Assembly (NCBI GenBank): GCA_029974635.1 | Contig: JARKQY010000024.1 | Span: 248,001-312,000 of the forward strand | DNA: 64,000 nucleotides | Origin: Bacillota bacterium | Lineage (GTDB): Bacteria > Bacillota > UBA4882 > UBA8346 | Direction of reading: 5' to 3' | Shown: piece after piece, positions 52,936-62,011 of the stretch | How the letters are laid out: the number at the start of each line of letters is the position of its first letter | Position numbering within the stretch: position 1 is the stretch's first letter | The notes under the pieces: generated by a model | What the model was told of the DNA's origin: nothing | Seen by the model: only the letters and a program-made list of their open reading frames with translations | Databases searched by the model: none | Translations under genes and position numbers: made by a program

Positions 52936-53168
52936 AATAAATAAGCGAGAGGATGGTTTTGATGTCGGCAAGTTCTGTAAAGGTGATTTTCAACTAAATA
53001 TTTTGTCAGGGCATTGGCTTTCAATAAACATTTACTTTGTTTATTGGCCGTACCCTGAAAGATGAGATAACCTTACAGAATGATTCCATAAAATACCATT
53101 TTTAATCGTCAAGCATAAACGGATTCGTATTTAAGGCGCGTTAAGGTAATTCTTAACGTGCTTTTTTG
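52936..53168 (+). ncRNA. Rod-like small RNA candidate (6S-like)
   Basis: About 230 bases between a consensus promoter and a terminator. It folds into a long irregular rod: ATGGTTTTGATG (52953-52964) with CATAAAATACCAT (53087-53099), TTCTGTAAAGG (52973-52983) with CCTTACAGAA (53071-53080), TCAGGG (53006-53011) with CCCTGA (53053-53058), and CAATAAAC (53022-53029) with GTTTATTG (53039-53046). There is a large asymmetric central bulge. The only coding frame is an 11-codon one. A long hairpin of about 150-190 bases with a central bubble is the plan of 6S RNA; this identity is inferred. Confidence 0.6.
53136..53167 (+). terminator. Terminator of the rod-like RNA
   Basis: GCGCGTTAAG (53136-53145) pairs with CTTAACGTGC (53152-53161), loop GTAATT, followed by TTTTTT. 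Confidence 0.88.
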
Positions 53169-53339
53169 TTGAACACGATGATCCTCTATCCCGGTATATA
53201 ACCCGCAGAAGCACTGAGTTTTACAGTTTTCGCTTTATTTTTTTGGAGGCTGGGATTGAAATGCTATAAAAGTTCAAGCGGTTGATCGGTGCACTCATTT
53301 TATAACCCAAAAAGGGTGAGGGTAAAAAATGGACCAATG

Positions 53340-53380
53340 TTTGAAATGGTAGTACAGGAATTTAATGATTCTCAATGGAA
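53340..53380 (+). repeat. Dispersed intergenic repeat, copy 4
   Basis: TTTGAAATGGTAGTACAGG then AATTTAATGATTCTCAATGGAAT, nearly the same as copy 1 at 11951 over 28 bases. It lies about 90 bases before the methionine aminopeptidase gene. Confidence 0.55.
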
Positions 53381-53454
53381 TAGTATGATGCAGATTCATA
53401 TGAGAATATAGAAATGCAAAATCTAATCATTTAGCCGTTTGGAGGAATAATTTT

Positions 53455-54201
53455 ATGTCTATTGATTCCGAAAAGGATTTACTGGCTTTAAAAAAAATCG
53501 GAAGAATAGTTGCTTTAGTAAGAGAAAAAATGATCAAGGCCGTGAAACCGGGGATGACAACCAAAGAACTTGATACTATTGGAGAAAAGCTATTATCTCA
53601 ATATGGAGCAAAATCAGCGCCTAAATATGAATATGGCTTCCCGGCATATACATGTATAAGCGTAAATGATGAAGTTGCTCATGGAATACCGGGATCAAGG
53701 GTAATCCATGAGGGTGATTTAATAAATATAGACGTATCGGCAGAATTGGATGGATATTTTGCTGATACCGGCGCTTCCATAACAGTAGAGCCCGCTACGA
53801 ATTTAAAACGAAACCTATGCAATTGTTCAATGAAAGCTTTATATAAAGGTTTAGAGAAAGCAAAGGCCGGAAGTAAAATTAATCAAATTGGAAGAGCCAT
53901 TTTTAATGAAGCACGGAATAATCAGTTTGCTGTTATCAAAAATTTAACTGGACATGGTATTGGCCGAAGACTGCATGAACACCCTCATAATATACCAAAT
54001 TATTACGATTGCCGGGCGAATGAAATATTAACCGATGGACTTGTATTGGCAGTTGAAACTTTTATTTCTTCTAAAGCGGAATTTGTAGTAGATTCAAATG
54101 ATGGATGGACGCTGAGAACTCCGGATAATAGCCTGGTTGCCCAATTTGAGCATACAATAGTTGTTACCCGAAATGAACCCCTTATTTTAACAATGGTTTA
54201 G
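53455..54201 (+). CDS. map: Methionine aminopeptidase, type I
   Basis: 248 residues; removes the initiator Met. The metal ligands appear in order: Asp in NIDVSAELDGYFADTGA, His in LTGHGIGRRLHEHP, Glu in VLAVETFIS and QFEHTIVVT. GGAGG lies ten bases before the ATG. It is not in the usual ribosomal operon context; a solitary extra copy near accessory genes is likely. Confidence 0.92.
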   Translation: MSIDSEKDLLALKKIGRIVALVREKMIKAVKPGMTTKELDTIGEKLLSQYGAKSAPKYEYGFPAYTCISVNDEVAHGIPGSRVIHEGDLINIDVSAELDGYFADTGASITVEPATNLKRNLCNCSMKALYKGLEKAKAGSKINQIGRAIFNEARNNQFAVIKNLTGHGIGRRLHEHPHNIPNYYDCRANEILTDGLVLAVETFISSKAEFVVDSNDGWTLRTPDNSLVAQFEHTIVVTRNEPLILTMV

Positions 54202-54205
54202 TTTA

Positions 54206-54235
54206 TAAGAGGTTGCCATGAATGGCAACCTCTTA
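54206..54235. terminator. Gene-end hairpin after map
   Basis: A perfect 14-base-pair stem, TAAGAGGTTGCCAT (54206-54219) with ATGGCAACCTCTTA (54222-54235), and a two-base loop as written (larger in RNA). It resembles the gene-end hairpin after DUF2442 at 17388 in position and in the GCC/GGC core. No U tract. Confidence 0.6.
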
Positions 54236-54291
54236 TTCAAGCCGGATACAGCGTCATTATAAAAGGTTAAAATCAGTAAGGAGAACGTAAA

Positions 54292-55224
54292 ATGAATTAC
54301 AGTACAAAAATAGCTGAACGTCAATGGAACTTACCCGATAAAGGAGAGCGTGAAAGTAAACGCGAAGAAGTTTTTATGGATGACATTGTTCAAAAAAACC
54401 ATATTGAAAAGGAATTATTATCAAACCTTGATGGTATTGAAACAGTTTTTGACGGGGGCGCAGGCTGCGGCAGGTTTTCAATATTACTTGCAAAAAAAGG
54501 ATGCAAGGTCACTCATTTCGATATTTCCCAACCAATGCTCGATAAGGCATATGAGTTTGCAAAAGCCGCAAATGTCTTATCAAATATTACCTTCATTAAA
54601 GGGGAACTGGAGGACTTAACTGCATATACAGACCACTCCTTTGACCTCGTAATATCCTTTGACGCACCGATTTCCTATACATATCCCAATCAGGAAAGTG
54701 TCATCGGTGAGCTGGTGCGTATTGCCAGAAAGCGTATCATGCTTAGTGTCTCCAGTCGTCTCGGGAGCCTGCCATACCTTGCAAATCCCATGAATAAAAA
54801 CCAGTTTGTTCTTGATGATAATTGTTCGGATCCGTGGGTGCAATGGTGCCTGGAAAATTGGGATAACGCAGTCGAGAATTTTCATTTTAACAAAACTTTA
54901 TGCGATGCATGGTTTTATCAAGGGATCGGTGACTGCGCTAATGAAATCGCCGATTATGAAGCAGGTGGTACACCATGGGTGCTCACTTATTTATTCCTGC
55001 CAGATGAACTCCAAGGCATCCTTGAACGTTTCGGTGTGAAAAATGTGAGACTTGCCGGGCCGGGGGCCTATGCCCGTACTATACCTAAAGCAATATTACG
55101 TAAAATCATGGGTGATCCGGGGCAGAAAGAAGCTTTTCTAGAATTCTGTTATGAATACGACCGGAACCCATATGTCTTGGGTATGGGAAAGGATAATTTG
55201 TTTGCAAAAGGTGAAATAGGATAA
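54292..55224 (+). CDS. Class I SAM-dependent methyltransferase
   Basis: 310 residues. The SAM-binding motif I VFDGGAGCGRFSILLAKKG lies near residue 52, then ITHFDIS-type motif II (VTHFDISQPML) and DLVISFDAPISY. The C-terminal half (about 150-310) is an extra domain of unknown role. AAGGAG precedes the ATG. Substrate unknown. Confidence 0.8.
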   Translation: MNYSTKIAERQWNLPDKGERESKREEVFMDDIVQKNHIEKELLSNLDGIETVFDGGAGCGRFSILLAKKGCKVTHFDISQPMLDKAYEFAKAANVLSNITFIKGELEDLTAYTDHSFDLVISFDAPISYTYPNQESVIGELVRIARKRIMLSVSSRLGSLPYLANPMNKNQFVLDDNCSDPWVQWCLENWDNAVENFHFNKTLCDAWFYQGIGDCANEIADYEAGGTPWVLTYLFLPDELQGILERFGVKNVRLAGPGAYARTIPKAILRKIMGDPGQKEAFLEFCYEYDRNPYVLGMGKDNLFAKGEIG

Positions 55225-55444
55225 TAAATCAATAAGATAGGCTGGGTATGTTCTTAACAGAACTATTATTCGGGTTTACCTTTGTGGCAATTGGGTTTTG
55301 AAAGGATTGAAAGATTATTATTTTTGTTATTCGAAGTAGTCGTGATAATTGGGGAATGGTAGATGAGTTTAACGAAGGCATCATAGATTTTAGATTAATC
55401 AGGTAATTTGGCATAACGGGCACACTGGTATCTTATACGCCGGT

Positions 55445-56572
55445 TTATATTTTAAAAGAACGGATTACTTCGATGATATATTCTTGTTCCTCCAGTTTCA
55501 AATCCGGATAGATGGGCAAGGTCACCAAGCTGTTCCAGACTTGGGAGGCAACCGGGCAAGTGGACTTATATCGTTTTTTGTAATACGGGTGCAGATGGCT
55601 GGGAATATAATGTACCCCGGGATCGATGCCGTTTGCCGCCAAATGGGCGGTGAAACGGTCCCGGGTCTCTTCGTCGGGAAGCCGTACCTGGTAAAGGTGC
55701 CAGGAGGATTTCACGTACGGACGTTCAACGGGAGTCGCCAGCCAGTCAAGAGTTGAAAAGGCGCCGTTATACCGGTTGACTATATTGCGGCGGGCCCCGT
55801 TCATTTCATCAAGGCGCTGCAACTGGATGAGTCCGATGGCGGCGGCGATATCGTTCATATGGCACTTATAACCCAGTTCATTCACCCAGTACTTCCATTT
55901 GTATGATTCTCCGCCTGAAGTTCGTGACCAGGTGTCCTTGGAGATACCCAGCCATCGCATTTCCCGAAACCACTTGTTGTTCCAGTCATCATTACAGGTG
56001 ATAGCCCCGCCTTCGCCGCAGGTTAAATTCTTGACCGCGTGGAAGCTAAAACAGGTCAAAGGAGCAATGGAACCCACCGGTCTTTCTTTATAGAAGGCAC
56101 CACAAGAATGAGCGGCGTCTTCAATTAAAGTCAAACCGTGCTTCTCCGACAACATCAGCAATTCATCCAGATCCGAGGGATGCCCGGCCATATCTACCGT
56201 GACAATCGCCCGGGTTTTGGAAGAAATTTTTGCCATTACATCATTGGAGTCCAGACATAAGGTGTCCGGACAAATATCGCTAAAGACCGGTTTGGCGCCG
56301 CAATAGGTGATGGCATGGACGGTGGAGATGAATGTCATGGGAGTCACAATTACTTCATCGTCCGGTTCGAGGCCGATGGAAGCCATGGCCAAATGCAAGG
56401 CGGCAGTACAAGAACTCAATCCAATGCAATATTTTACCCCGACCTGCTGGGCGAAAGCTTTTTCAAATTCCGCTGTTTTCGGACCCAGGCCCAGCCATCC
56501 GGAACGCATTACTGCAGCGACCGCATCTATTTCCGCTTCGGTGATGGACGGTTTAAGAATAGGGATGCTCAT
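55445..56572 (-). CDS. DegT/DnrJ/EryC1/StrS sugar aminotransferase 1
   Basis: 375 residues; PLP-dependent transamination of a keto-sugar nucleotide. Features: MRSGWLGLGPKTAEFEKAF, GLSSCTAALHLAM, VEDAAHSCGAF equivalent (LIEDAAHSCGA) and PLP lysine in SFHAVKNLTCGEGGAI. The start overlaps the stop of the other aminotransferase (ATGA), so it is the second gene of a leftward pair. It acts in surface polysaccharide or nonulosonate synthesis. Confidence 0.9.
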   Translation of the reverse strand: MSIPILKPSITEAEIDAVAAVMRSGWLGLGPKTAEFEKAFAQQVGVKYCIGLSSCTAALHLAMASIGLEPDDEVIVTPMTFISTVHAITYCGAKPVFSDICPDTLCLDSNDVMAKISSKTRAIVTVDMAGHPSDLDELLMLSEKHGLTLIEDAAHSCGAFYKERPVGSIAPLTCFSFHAVKNLTCGEGGAITCNDDWNNKWFREMRWLGISKDTWSRTSGGESYKWKYWVNELGYKCHMNDIAAAIGLIQLQRLDEMNGARRNIVNRYNGAFSTLDWLATPVERPYVKSSWHLYQVRLPDEETRDRFTAHLAANGIDPGVHYIPSHLHPYYKKRYKSTCPVASQVWNSLVTLPIYPDLKLEEQEYIIEVIRSFKI

Positions 56573-57696
56573 AATAGCCGCCTTTCTTCTTGAACAAGAG
56601 CGTTCTTCAGGTGTTCACAAACTTCTTGGACTTCTTTCCGGGAGATTTTGGTGTGAAACGGCAATGCCAAACTGGAAGCGGCCACCGCTTCAGCCACCGG
56701 GAAGGCGCCTTCCGTATAAGCGAATCTTTCCCGGTATAAGGGTTGTAAATGAATCGCGGGGAAATAGGGACGGGTTTCAATTCCCCGTTCGGCAAGCCGT
56801 TTTGATATTTCATCCCGGAACTGCTTGTTCCGGAAGCGAACGACATAAACAAACCAACTGTAAGACTGATTATCTGCTTGAGATTCATTCGGAGTAATAA
56901 TCCGGGGTTGATCTTTTAATTCCTGGTAGTACCAATCCGCCACCTGCGCCCTCTGGTCTAAAATGTCAGGCAACCGGTCCAATTGGGCGCTTCCCAACGC
57001 AGCGGAAAGTTCATTTAAACGGTAGTTGTAACCCAGGTAGATATGTTGGAGCCATTGGCCGGAATCTTCTCTCCCCTGGTTTGCCAGGCTTCTGGCATAA
57101 TCGGCAATTTTCCGGTGATTGGTAACGATAGCTCCCCCTTCACCGGTAGTAATCTGTTTGTTGGGATAAAAAGCAAACGTCCCGGCAGTTCCCAACCCGC
57201 CTACCGGTTGGCCGTTAAACTTCGCTCCAATGGCTTCGCAAGCATCCTCCACCACTGGAAGGCCGTGCTTGGAGGCAATCTTCCGGATCATATCCATATC
57301 GGCGGGCCTTCCGAATATGTGAACCACCAAAATGGCTTTGGTTCGGGCAGTAATTTTGGACTCCAGTTCATAGGGATCCAGATTTAGATCCGGAAGCGCA
57401 ATGTCGCAAAAAACCGGCTTAGCCCCTACATAAAGTATACAATTGGCCGAAGCTACAAAACTGAAGGGTGTGGTAATCACTTCATCACCCGCGCCAATTC
57501 CTAAGGCAAGCATGATTAAATGCAACGCGGCGGTGCCGGAGCTGACCGCCACTGCATATTTAGTACCGGCGGTTGCCGCTAACTTTTCCTCAAACTCTTT
57601 TTTATGGAGCCCACCGCTAAGGGTTCGCGAACTTAATGCGGTATTGACCCGCTCAATCTCCAGCTTGGTGATATCCGGGCTTGACAGGTAGATCAA
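56569..57696 (-). CDS. DegT/DnrJ/EryC1/StrS sugar aminotransferase 2
   Basis: About 375 residues. A TTG at 57696 is preferred over the GTG at 57705, because the AAAGGTGAT ribosome binding site overlaps that GTG. Motifs: SRTLSGGLHKKEFEE, AVSSGTAALHLIML, VVEDACEAIGA, PLP lysine in FAFYPNKQITTGEGGAI. Homologous to its neighbour but with a different substrate-binding end, so the pair may act on different sugars. Confidence 0.9.
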   Translation of the reverse strand: MIYLSSPDITKLEIERVNTALSSRTLSGGLHKKEFEEKLAATAGTKYAVAVSSGTAALHLIMLALGIGAGDEVITTPFSFVASANCILYVGAKPVFCDIALPDLNLDPYELESKITARTKAILVVHIFGRPADMDMIRKIASKHGLPVVEDACEAIGAKFNGQPVGGLGTAGTFAFYPNKQITTGEGGAIVTNHRKIADYARSLANQGREDSGQWLQHIYLGYNYRLNELSAALGSAQLDRLPDILDQRAQVADWYYQELKDQPRIITPNESQADNQSYSWFVYVVRFRNKQFRDEISKRLAERGIETRPYFPAIHLQPLYRERFAYTEGAFPVAEAVAASSLALPFHTKISRKEVQEVCEHLKNALVQEERRLL

Positions 57697-57829
57697 TATA
57701 ATCACCTTTTTCTAGCCATGTTTAGAGGTTCTGAATTAGTTTTAATATATTTTCCGATTGTCTAAATAGTACCAAGATAGTTGAACTAAATAAAGATATC
57801 AAGATCATTGCGGGGTTGTGCCTATTTCA

Positions 57830-57859
57830 TTGACACCAAGTCATAGGCGCTAAAATAAT
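57830..57859 (+). promoter_or_regulatory. Candidate promoter of the glycosyltransferase gene
   Basis: TTGACA at 57830-57835 with TAAAAT 15 bases on (57851) or AATAAT 18 bases on (57854). It lies in the divergent interval between the aminotransferases and the glycosyltransferase. Confidence 0.45.
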
Positions 57860-57949
57860 ATACATTAACACAATGTAATAGGGTACCGGGCCGGAGTTTA
57901 TAAGGAATCTATTTTTGTGTTGATCAATTATATTTAAGTATGAGAACCA

Positions 57950-58951
57950 ATGACTAAACTCAATAAACGGGTATTAATCGTTTCCTCTCAAACCGGCTAT
58001 GAACAAATTTATAAAATACCGTTCAAATTATTGTCGGATTCGGGATACGGCTTCCGGATGATTCCGGAATATAACCTCAAGGCCGGAGATATAGTGGAAA
58101 CGGATTATTTAATTTTATACCGCTGTACCTCAGGACCAGTCCTCTCATTAGTTCGGCTGGCAAAAGCAAAAAAGGTCCCGGTCATTTATGAGTTGGATGA
58201 CGATCTGCTTGCGCTACCCGACGATACGGAATGGGGGCAAAGATGTATCGATAGGGGTTTATCGTGGGTTGTCAGTCTATTTTTGCGAGAAGCCGGTATT
58301 ATCAAGGCGGGTTCACCGGAATTAGCCAGACGGCTTGAGAAAAGAGGATATTTTACGGTTTATCAACCCTATCCGGTGAAGTTTATCAAGAAAGAGGGCA
58401 TCTCCTTGGGCTCACCGTATAAGATCGGTTATTATGGCACCCGGCATCATCAACCGGACATTTCAGCCATATTTCCGGCCCTGGAAGCAGTTCAAAACGT
58501 TTTAAACAGTAAAGTTGCCTTTGAATTTATCGGTTGCTGCCCGCAGGATCTGCCGCGCTTAAAAAATGCCGAGGTATTTCAGTCAGTGGTTGGTTATGAA
58601 CTTTTTTTGGGATTTTTAGCCGGAAGGAATTGGGACTTGGGATTGGTTCCGCTCTATCGAACCTACTTCAATGAAGCAAAGAGCAGCAGTAAATTCCGTG
58701 ATTTAACCGCGGCCGGAATCACCGGAATATATTCCGATGTGTTGCCATACCGGGAATGTATAATTCACGGCCGGAATGGGTGGTTATGCGAGGATTCGCC
58801 CGCAGCTTGGGCAGAAATGATCTTGACCGGGCTGAAATCCATTGATCGATTCAACCTGATTTCTTTCGCCCGGCAACAATTACAGCAGGAAAATAGTCCG
58901 GAAAAAATAGCCCAAAATTGGGACTCCTTATTCAATATGTTTGAACAATAA
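57950..58951 (+). CDS. Glycosyltransferase, GT-B fold
   Basis: 333 residues. KRVLIVSSQTGYEQIYK at the start, VIYELDDDLLALPDD and a C-terminal nucleotide-sugar domain with YKIGYYGTRHHQPDISAI and SSSKFRDLTAAGITGIYSD. This resembles family 4-type transferases found in glycan or glycoprotein clusters. Cytoplasmic. Donor and acceptor unknown; it is next to a surface-type unknown protein. Confidence 0.75.
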   Translation: MTKLNKRVLIVSSQTGYEQIYKIPFKLLSDSGYGFRMIPEYNLKAGDIVETDYLILYRCTSGPVLSLVRLAKAKKVPVIYELDDDLLALPDDTEWGQRCIDRGLSWVVSLFLREAGIIKAGSPELARRLEKRGYFTVYQPYPVKFIKKEGISLGSPYKIGYYGTRHHQPDISAIFPALEAVQNVLNSKVAFEFIGCCPQDLPRLKNAEVFQSVVGYELFLGFLAGRNWDLGLVPLYRTYFNEAKSSSKFRDLTAAGITGIYSDVLPYRECIIHGRNGWLCEDSPAAWAEMILTGLKSIDRFNLISFARQQLQQENSPEKIAQNWDSLFNMFEQ

Positions 58952-58966
58952 AAAGGAGTGAATTAG

Positions 58967-59566
58967 ATGGCGTGCATTACTTGCGGTGATACCGGAACCA
59001 CCGGATCCATTCCGCTCAATTCCATTACCGGCTCAATATCGTGCCGGATTCCTTGTGTTCCGGAATTCAGTACTTCCATCCAACGTTTCCGGAATCAGAT
59101 CATCCGGGATGTATTGACTACTCTGACGCGAAAATGTCAGGCCGCGGTTCCGGTCACCAATCCCATCATTCTGGCGGAAGCAGTCGTGAACATACCTTTT
59201 ACCGCCGTGATTTCGTTAGCAATGGAAGCAACCGCGATAATTTCAGTAAGTATTACCTTTCAGAATGTCAGTTTCCGGATTGTGGGCTTCGCTTCCGTAA
59301 TTGTGGCCATTTCAGCCGATATTGTCACCACCGTTGTTTTCCAGGGGATTGATGGTTTAACTCATACCGAAACCCAAACCAACCCGTTTACCGCCCAAGT
59401 CACGATTCCGGGCGATTTTCCTCCCGACACGGTTGCCGACGGGACTTTGGCAATAGCCAGCCAGGTGATTGTGAATGATATCGACCCCAGTACCCTGTTA
59501 ATTACCAGTGTGACCGTGGAATTTTTATTAGCAGCGAACATTCGCATTCTGCTTCTTCCCGCTTAA
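58967..59566 (+). CDS. Beta-rich protein of unknown function
   Basis: 199 residues, not recognised. It starts MACITCGDTGTTGSIPL with further Cys pairs, then long runs of alternating Val/Ile/Thr (ISVSITFQNVSF, VVAISADIVTTVVF, LLITSVTVEFLL), suggesting beta sheets. No signal peptide is apparent. AAAGGAG precedes the ATG, and it lies 15 bases after the glycosyltransferase. By composition it could be a coat, exosporium or surface-layer component and the target of the glycosylation genes (speculative). Confidence 0.6.
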   Translation: MACITCGDTGTTGSIPLNSITGSISCRIPCVPEFSTSIQRFRNQIIRDVLTTLTRKCQAAVPVTNPIILAEAVVNIPFTAVISLAMEATAIISVSITFQNVSFRIVGFASVIVAISADIVTTVVFQGIDGLTHTETQTNPFTAQVTIPGDFPPDTVADGTLAIASQVIVNDIDPSTLLITSVTVEFLLAANIRILLLPA

Positions 59567-59600
59567 AACAGACGGCCGAAAGTCAAAAGGCGGAGATTAA

Positions 59601-60146
59601 TTATGCTTGCTGATTTTGGCGGTATTCATCCCGTAAAATACTCATGATAATACTATGATGATAAGCGTTTTCCCGGAAAACCTCATCCCGGAATATGCCT
59701 TCCCGGGTCATCCCGGATTTCTGATAGCATTTCACGGCCGCGAGATTTTCCGCATCCACTCGCAGCCAAAGCCGGTGGAGATTTAATTCATGAAAGCCGT
59801 AATGAATCAAAATACCGGTGATTTCCGTGCCGTATCCCTTGCCCCATTCGCTCTTGTCGCCGATAAATAACCCCAATTCCGCATTCCGGTTCTTCCAATC
59901 AATGGCTTTTAGCTGCGCGCCGCCGATATGTTTAAGATCTCCGGTAAAAATGGAGAAATGGAGTTCTTGGGATTTTTTATTACTTATACTCTCATACCAA
60001 TTAAATAAATCAGTTTCGGAAAGAGGTATAGAAGCCAGATTGGTAAAGTATTTGGTAATTTCGGGGTCATTTAACCATTGATGCCGGTCGTGCAAGTCTT
60101 TCCGTTCCAGTCCCTTAATTATCAAGTTAAGCCCCTGGATAATCAT
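59601..60146 (-). CDS. RimJ/RimL-type GNAT acetyltransferase
   Basis: About 181 residues from the ATG at 60146, which follows GGAGGAAAAA; an upstream in-frame start at 60188 lacks a site. Motifs: LERKDLHDRHQWLNDPEI, GLFIGDKSEWGKGYGTEI, NLAAVKCYQKSGMTREG. In a nonulosonate cluster it could N-acetylate an amino sugar, like PseH/LegH-type enzymes, but protein N-acetylation is equally possible. Confidence 0.82.
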   Translation of the reverse strand: MIIQGLNLIIKGLERKDLHDRHQWLNDPEITKYFTNLASIPLSETDLFNWYESISNKKSQELHFSIFTGDLKHIGGAQLKAIDWKNRNAELGLFIGDKSEWGKGYGTEITGILIHYGFHELNLHRLWLRVDAENLAAVKCYQKSGMTREGIFRDEVFRENAYHHSIIMSILRDEYRQNQQA

Positions 60147-60303
60147 TTTTTCCTCCGTTTTGAATATACATAGATTACGCTCCGACAAATAAAAGATATT
60201 AGCGGGACATGAATTTTAATACTCCTTTCGGGCCTGGAAGATTCTATATTCCAGAAAGGTGACTTTTCCCGGAATTAAGTCGATTTTGAAACCGGAGGGA
60301 ACG

Positions 60304-61023
60304 ATGAAAGTAGCTATTTTAGGTGCGGGCGGTCACGGTAAAGTAGTGTTGGATTTATTAAAGGCTACCGGGGAAATTGAGTTCGCCGGTTTTTTTGACC
60401 GGAATTGCGGCAGACTTAAACAGCCGGAACTTAAGATTATCGGTTCAGAACAGGATTTGATTAATCAATGGCGGGATTTTTCAGTCGACTATGCGGTAGT
60501 GGCGATTGGTGATAACTGTATCCGGGAAAAACTTTACCGGCAATTGGTTAATGCCGGACTACCGGGGTTAGTTCTAATTCATCCAAGGGCTACGGTTAGT
60601 TTAGAGTCCAGGATCGCTCCGGGGACAGTTATCTGCGGACACGCCTTTATCGGACCGGGGGCGGTGATTGGAGAAAATTGTATTATCAATACTGCGGCCA
60701 CAGTTGATCATGATTGTATAGTTGCCGACCATGTTCACATCTGTCCAGGAGTCACACTGGCCGGTGAGGTAAAAATTGGTATGAACTCTATGATCGGTAC
60801 CGGTGCGAATATTATTCCCGGTATCCGAGTCGGTAATCATGTGGTAGTTGGGGCTGGAAGTACAGTGATTTCAGATATACGCGATAACGTTACGGTAGTT
60901 GGAATACCTGCCCATGAAGTGGCCGGAAGAAAAGGAGGTCTTCAAAATTTTTCAGAATCTTTTTATCAGTCAACCAGCCCGGCCAAAGATAATGGTCATT
61001 GCCGAGGCCGGTGTCAATCATAA
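60304..61023 (+). CDS. neuD: NeuD-like sialic acid O-acetyltransferase family
   Basis: About 239 residues from the ATG at 60304 (GGAGGG at 60294-60299). N-terminal Rossmann-like part KVAILGAGGHGKVVLDLL, then left-handed beta-helix hexapeptide repeats (PGTVICGHAFIGPGAVIGE, GANIIPGIRVGNHVVVGAG) as in NeuD/PglD. Acetylates a sugar precursor of the nonulosonic acid. Its last 35 codons overlap the start of neuB and lie outside the conserved core. Confidence 0.88.
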   Translation: MKVAILGAGGHGKVVLDLLKATGEIEFAGFFDRNCGRLKQPELKIIGSEQDLINQWRDFSVDYAVVAIGDNCIREKLYRQLVNAGLPGLVLIHPRATVSLESRIAPGTVICGHAFIGPGAVIGENCIINTAATVDHDCIVADHVHICPGVTLAGEVKIGMNSMIGTGANIIPGIRVGNHVVVGAGSTVISDIRDNVTVVGIPAHEVAGRKGGLQNFSESFYQSTSPAKDNGHCRGRCQS

Positions 61024-62011
61024 CGGCAGTTTGGATCTGGCGCTGGCATTGGTGGAGGAGGCGCGGAAAGCCGGAGCCGATGCCGTTAAATTTCAGGCCT
61101 TCATACCGGAGGAGATGGTCCTTCCGGGAACCGGAAAAGCCGGTTATCAACATGAAAAGAACCGGCCGGATGAAGATCAATATCAAATGCTGCAACGGCT
61201 ACAATTAACCGAAAGTGAGCTAAAAATGTTAATTCAAAAAGCGACTGAATCCGGGATATCCTTTTTAGCCTCTGTGTTTGACGAAAAAAGCGCGGTCCAG
61301 CTTCAAGGACTAGGAGTTGAAGCGTTTAAGATCCCGTCCGGCGAAATCACCAATATAGCGTTGCTCACTACGGTGGCTTCTTATGGAAAACCAGTGATCA
61401 TTTCGACGGGAATGGCTTTATTAGGGGAGATTGAGGAAGCTGTACTAGCCGCCCGGGAGACAGGTAACCGGCAATTAATTTTGCTTCATTGTGTTTCCAA
61501 TTACCCGGCGCCTTACCAAGGATTAAATCTCTTGGCCATTCATACGCTCAGAGAAACTTTTCATTTGCCGGTAGGTTACTCCGATCACGCCGAGGGGCCG
61601 GAGGCTGCCATAGCGGCGGTGGCATTGGGCGCGATAATGGTGGAGAAACACTTTACTTTGGACAAAAATCTCTCCGGCCCGGATCACAAAGCTTCGCTTA
61701 ACCCGAAAGAATTACGGCAATTGATTGAGAGCATCCGAAAAGTGGAAACGGCGCTGGGGGATGGTTGCAAGGTGGTGACAGAGATGGAAAAGGAGATTCG
61801 GACTCTGACCCGGAAAAGTATTGTCGCTAAGACACAAATTGCGCAACATAGTATTATTACCAAAGATATGATTAGTTTGAAACGGCCCGGTTCCGGGATT
61901 GCTCCGAAATACCTCTCATATTTTATTGGAGCGCAAGCGGCGCGAACGATCCCGGAAGATACACCGCTCGCCTGGAGTGATTTGGGTACCGGCCGCTCGG
62001 CTGGTGAATGA
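60914..62011 (+). CDS. neuB: N-acetylneuraminate/legionaminate synthase
   Basis: Condenses a ManNAc-type sugar with phosphoenolpyruvate. A barrel with IAEAGVNHNGSLDLA, KFQAFIPEEM, FKIPSGEITN, HCVSNYPAP, GYSDHAEG and VEKHFTLDKN, then an antifreeze-like SAF domain (ARTIPEDTPL). The start is uncertain. The ATG at 60914 has no good site. AAAGGAGG at 60931-60938 lies eight bases before an in-frame ATT at 60947, which would be a rare AUU start and give a 16-residue lead before IAEAG. It overlaps neuD and shares ATGA with neuC. Confidence 0.9.
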   Translation: MKWPEEKEVFKIFQNLFISQPARPKIMVIAEAGVNHNGSLDLALALVEEARKAGADAVKFQAFIPEEMVLPGTGKAGYQHEKNRPDEDQYQMLQRLQLTESELKMLIQKATESGISFLASVFDEKSAVQLQGLGVEAFKIPSGEITNIALLTTVASYGKPVIISTGMALLGEIEEAVLAARETGNRQLILLHCVSNYPAPYQGLNLLAIHTLRETFHLPVGYSDHAEGPEAAIAAVALGAIMVEKHFTLDKNLSGPDHKASLNPKELRQLIESIRKVETALGDGCKVVTEMEKEIRTLTRKSIVAKTQIAQHSIITKDMISLKRPGSGIAPKYLSYFIGAQAARTIPEDTPLAWSDLGTGRSAGE

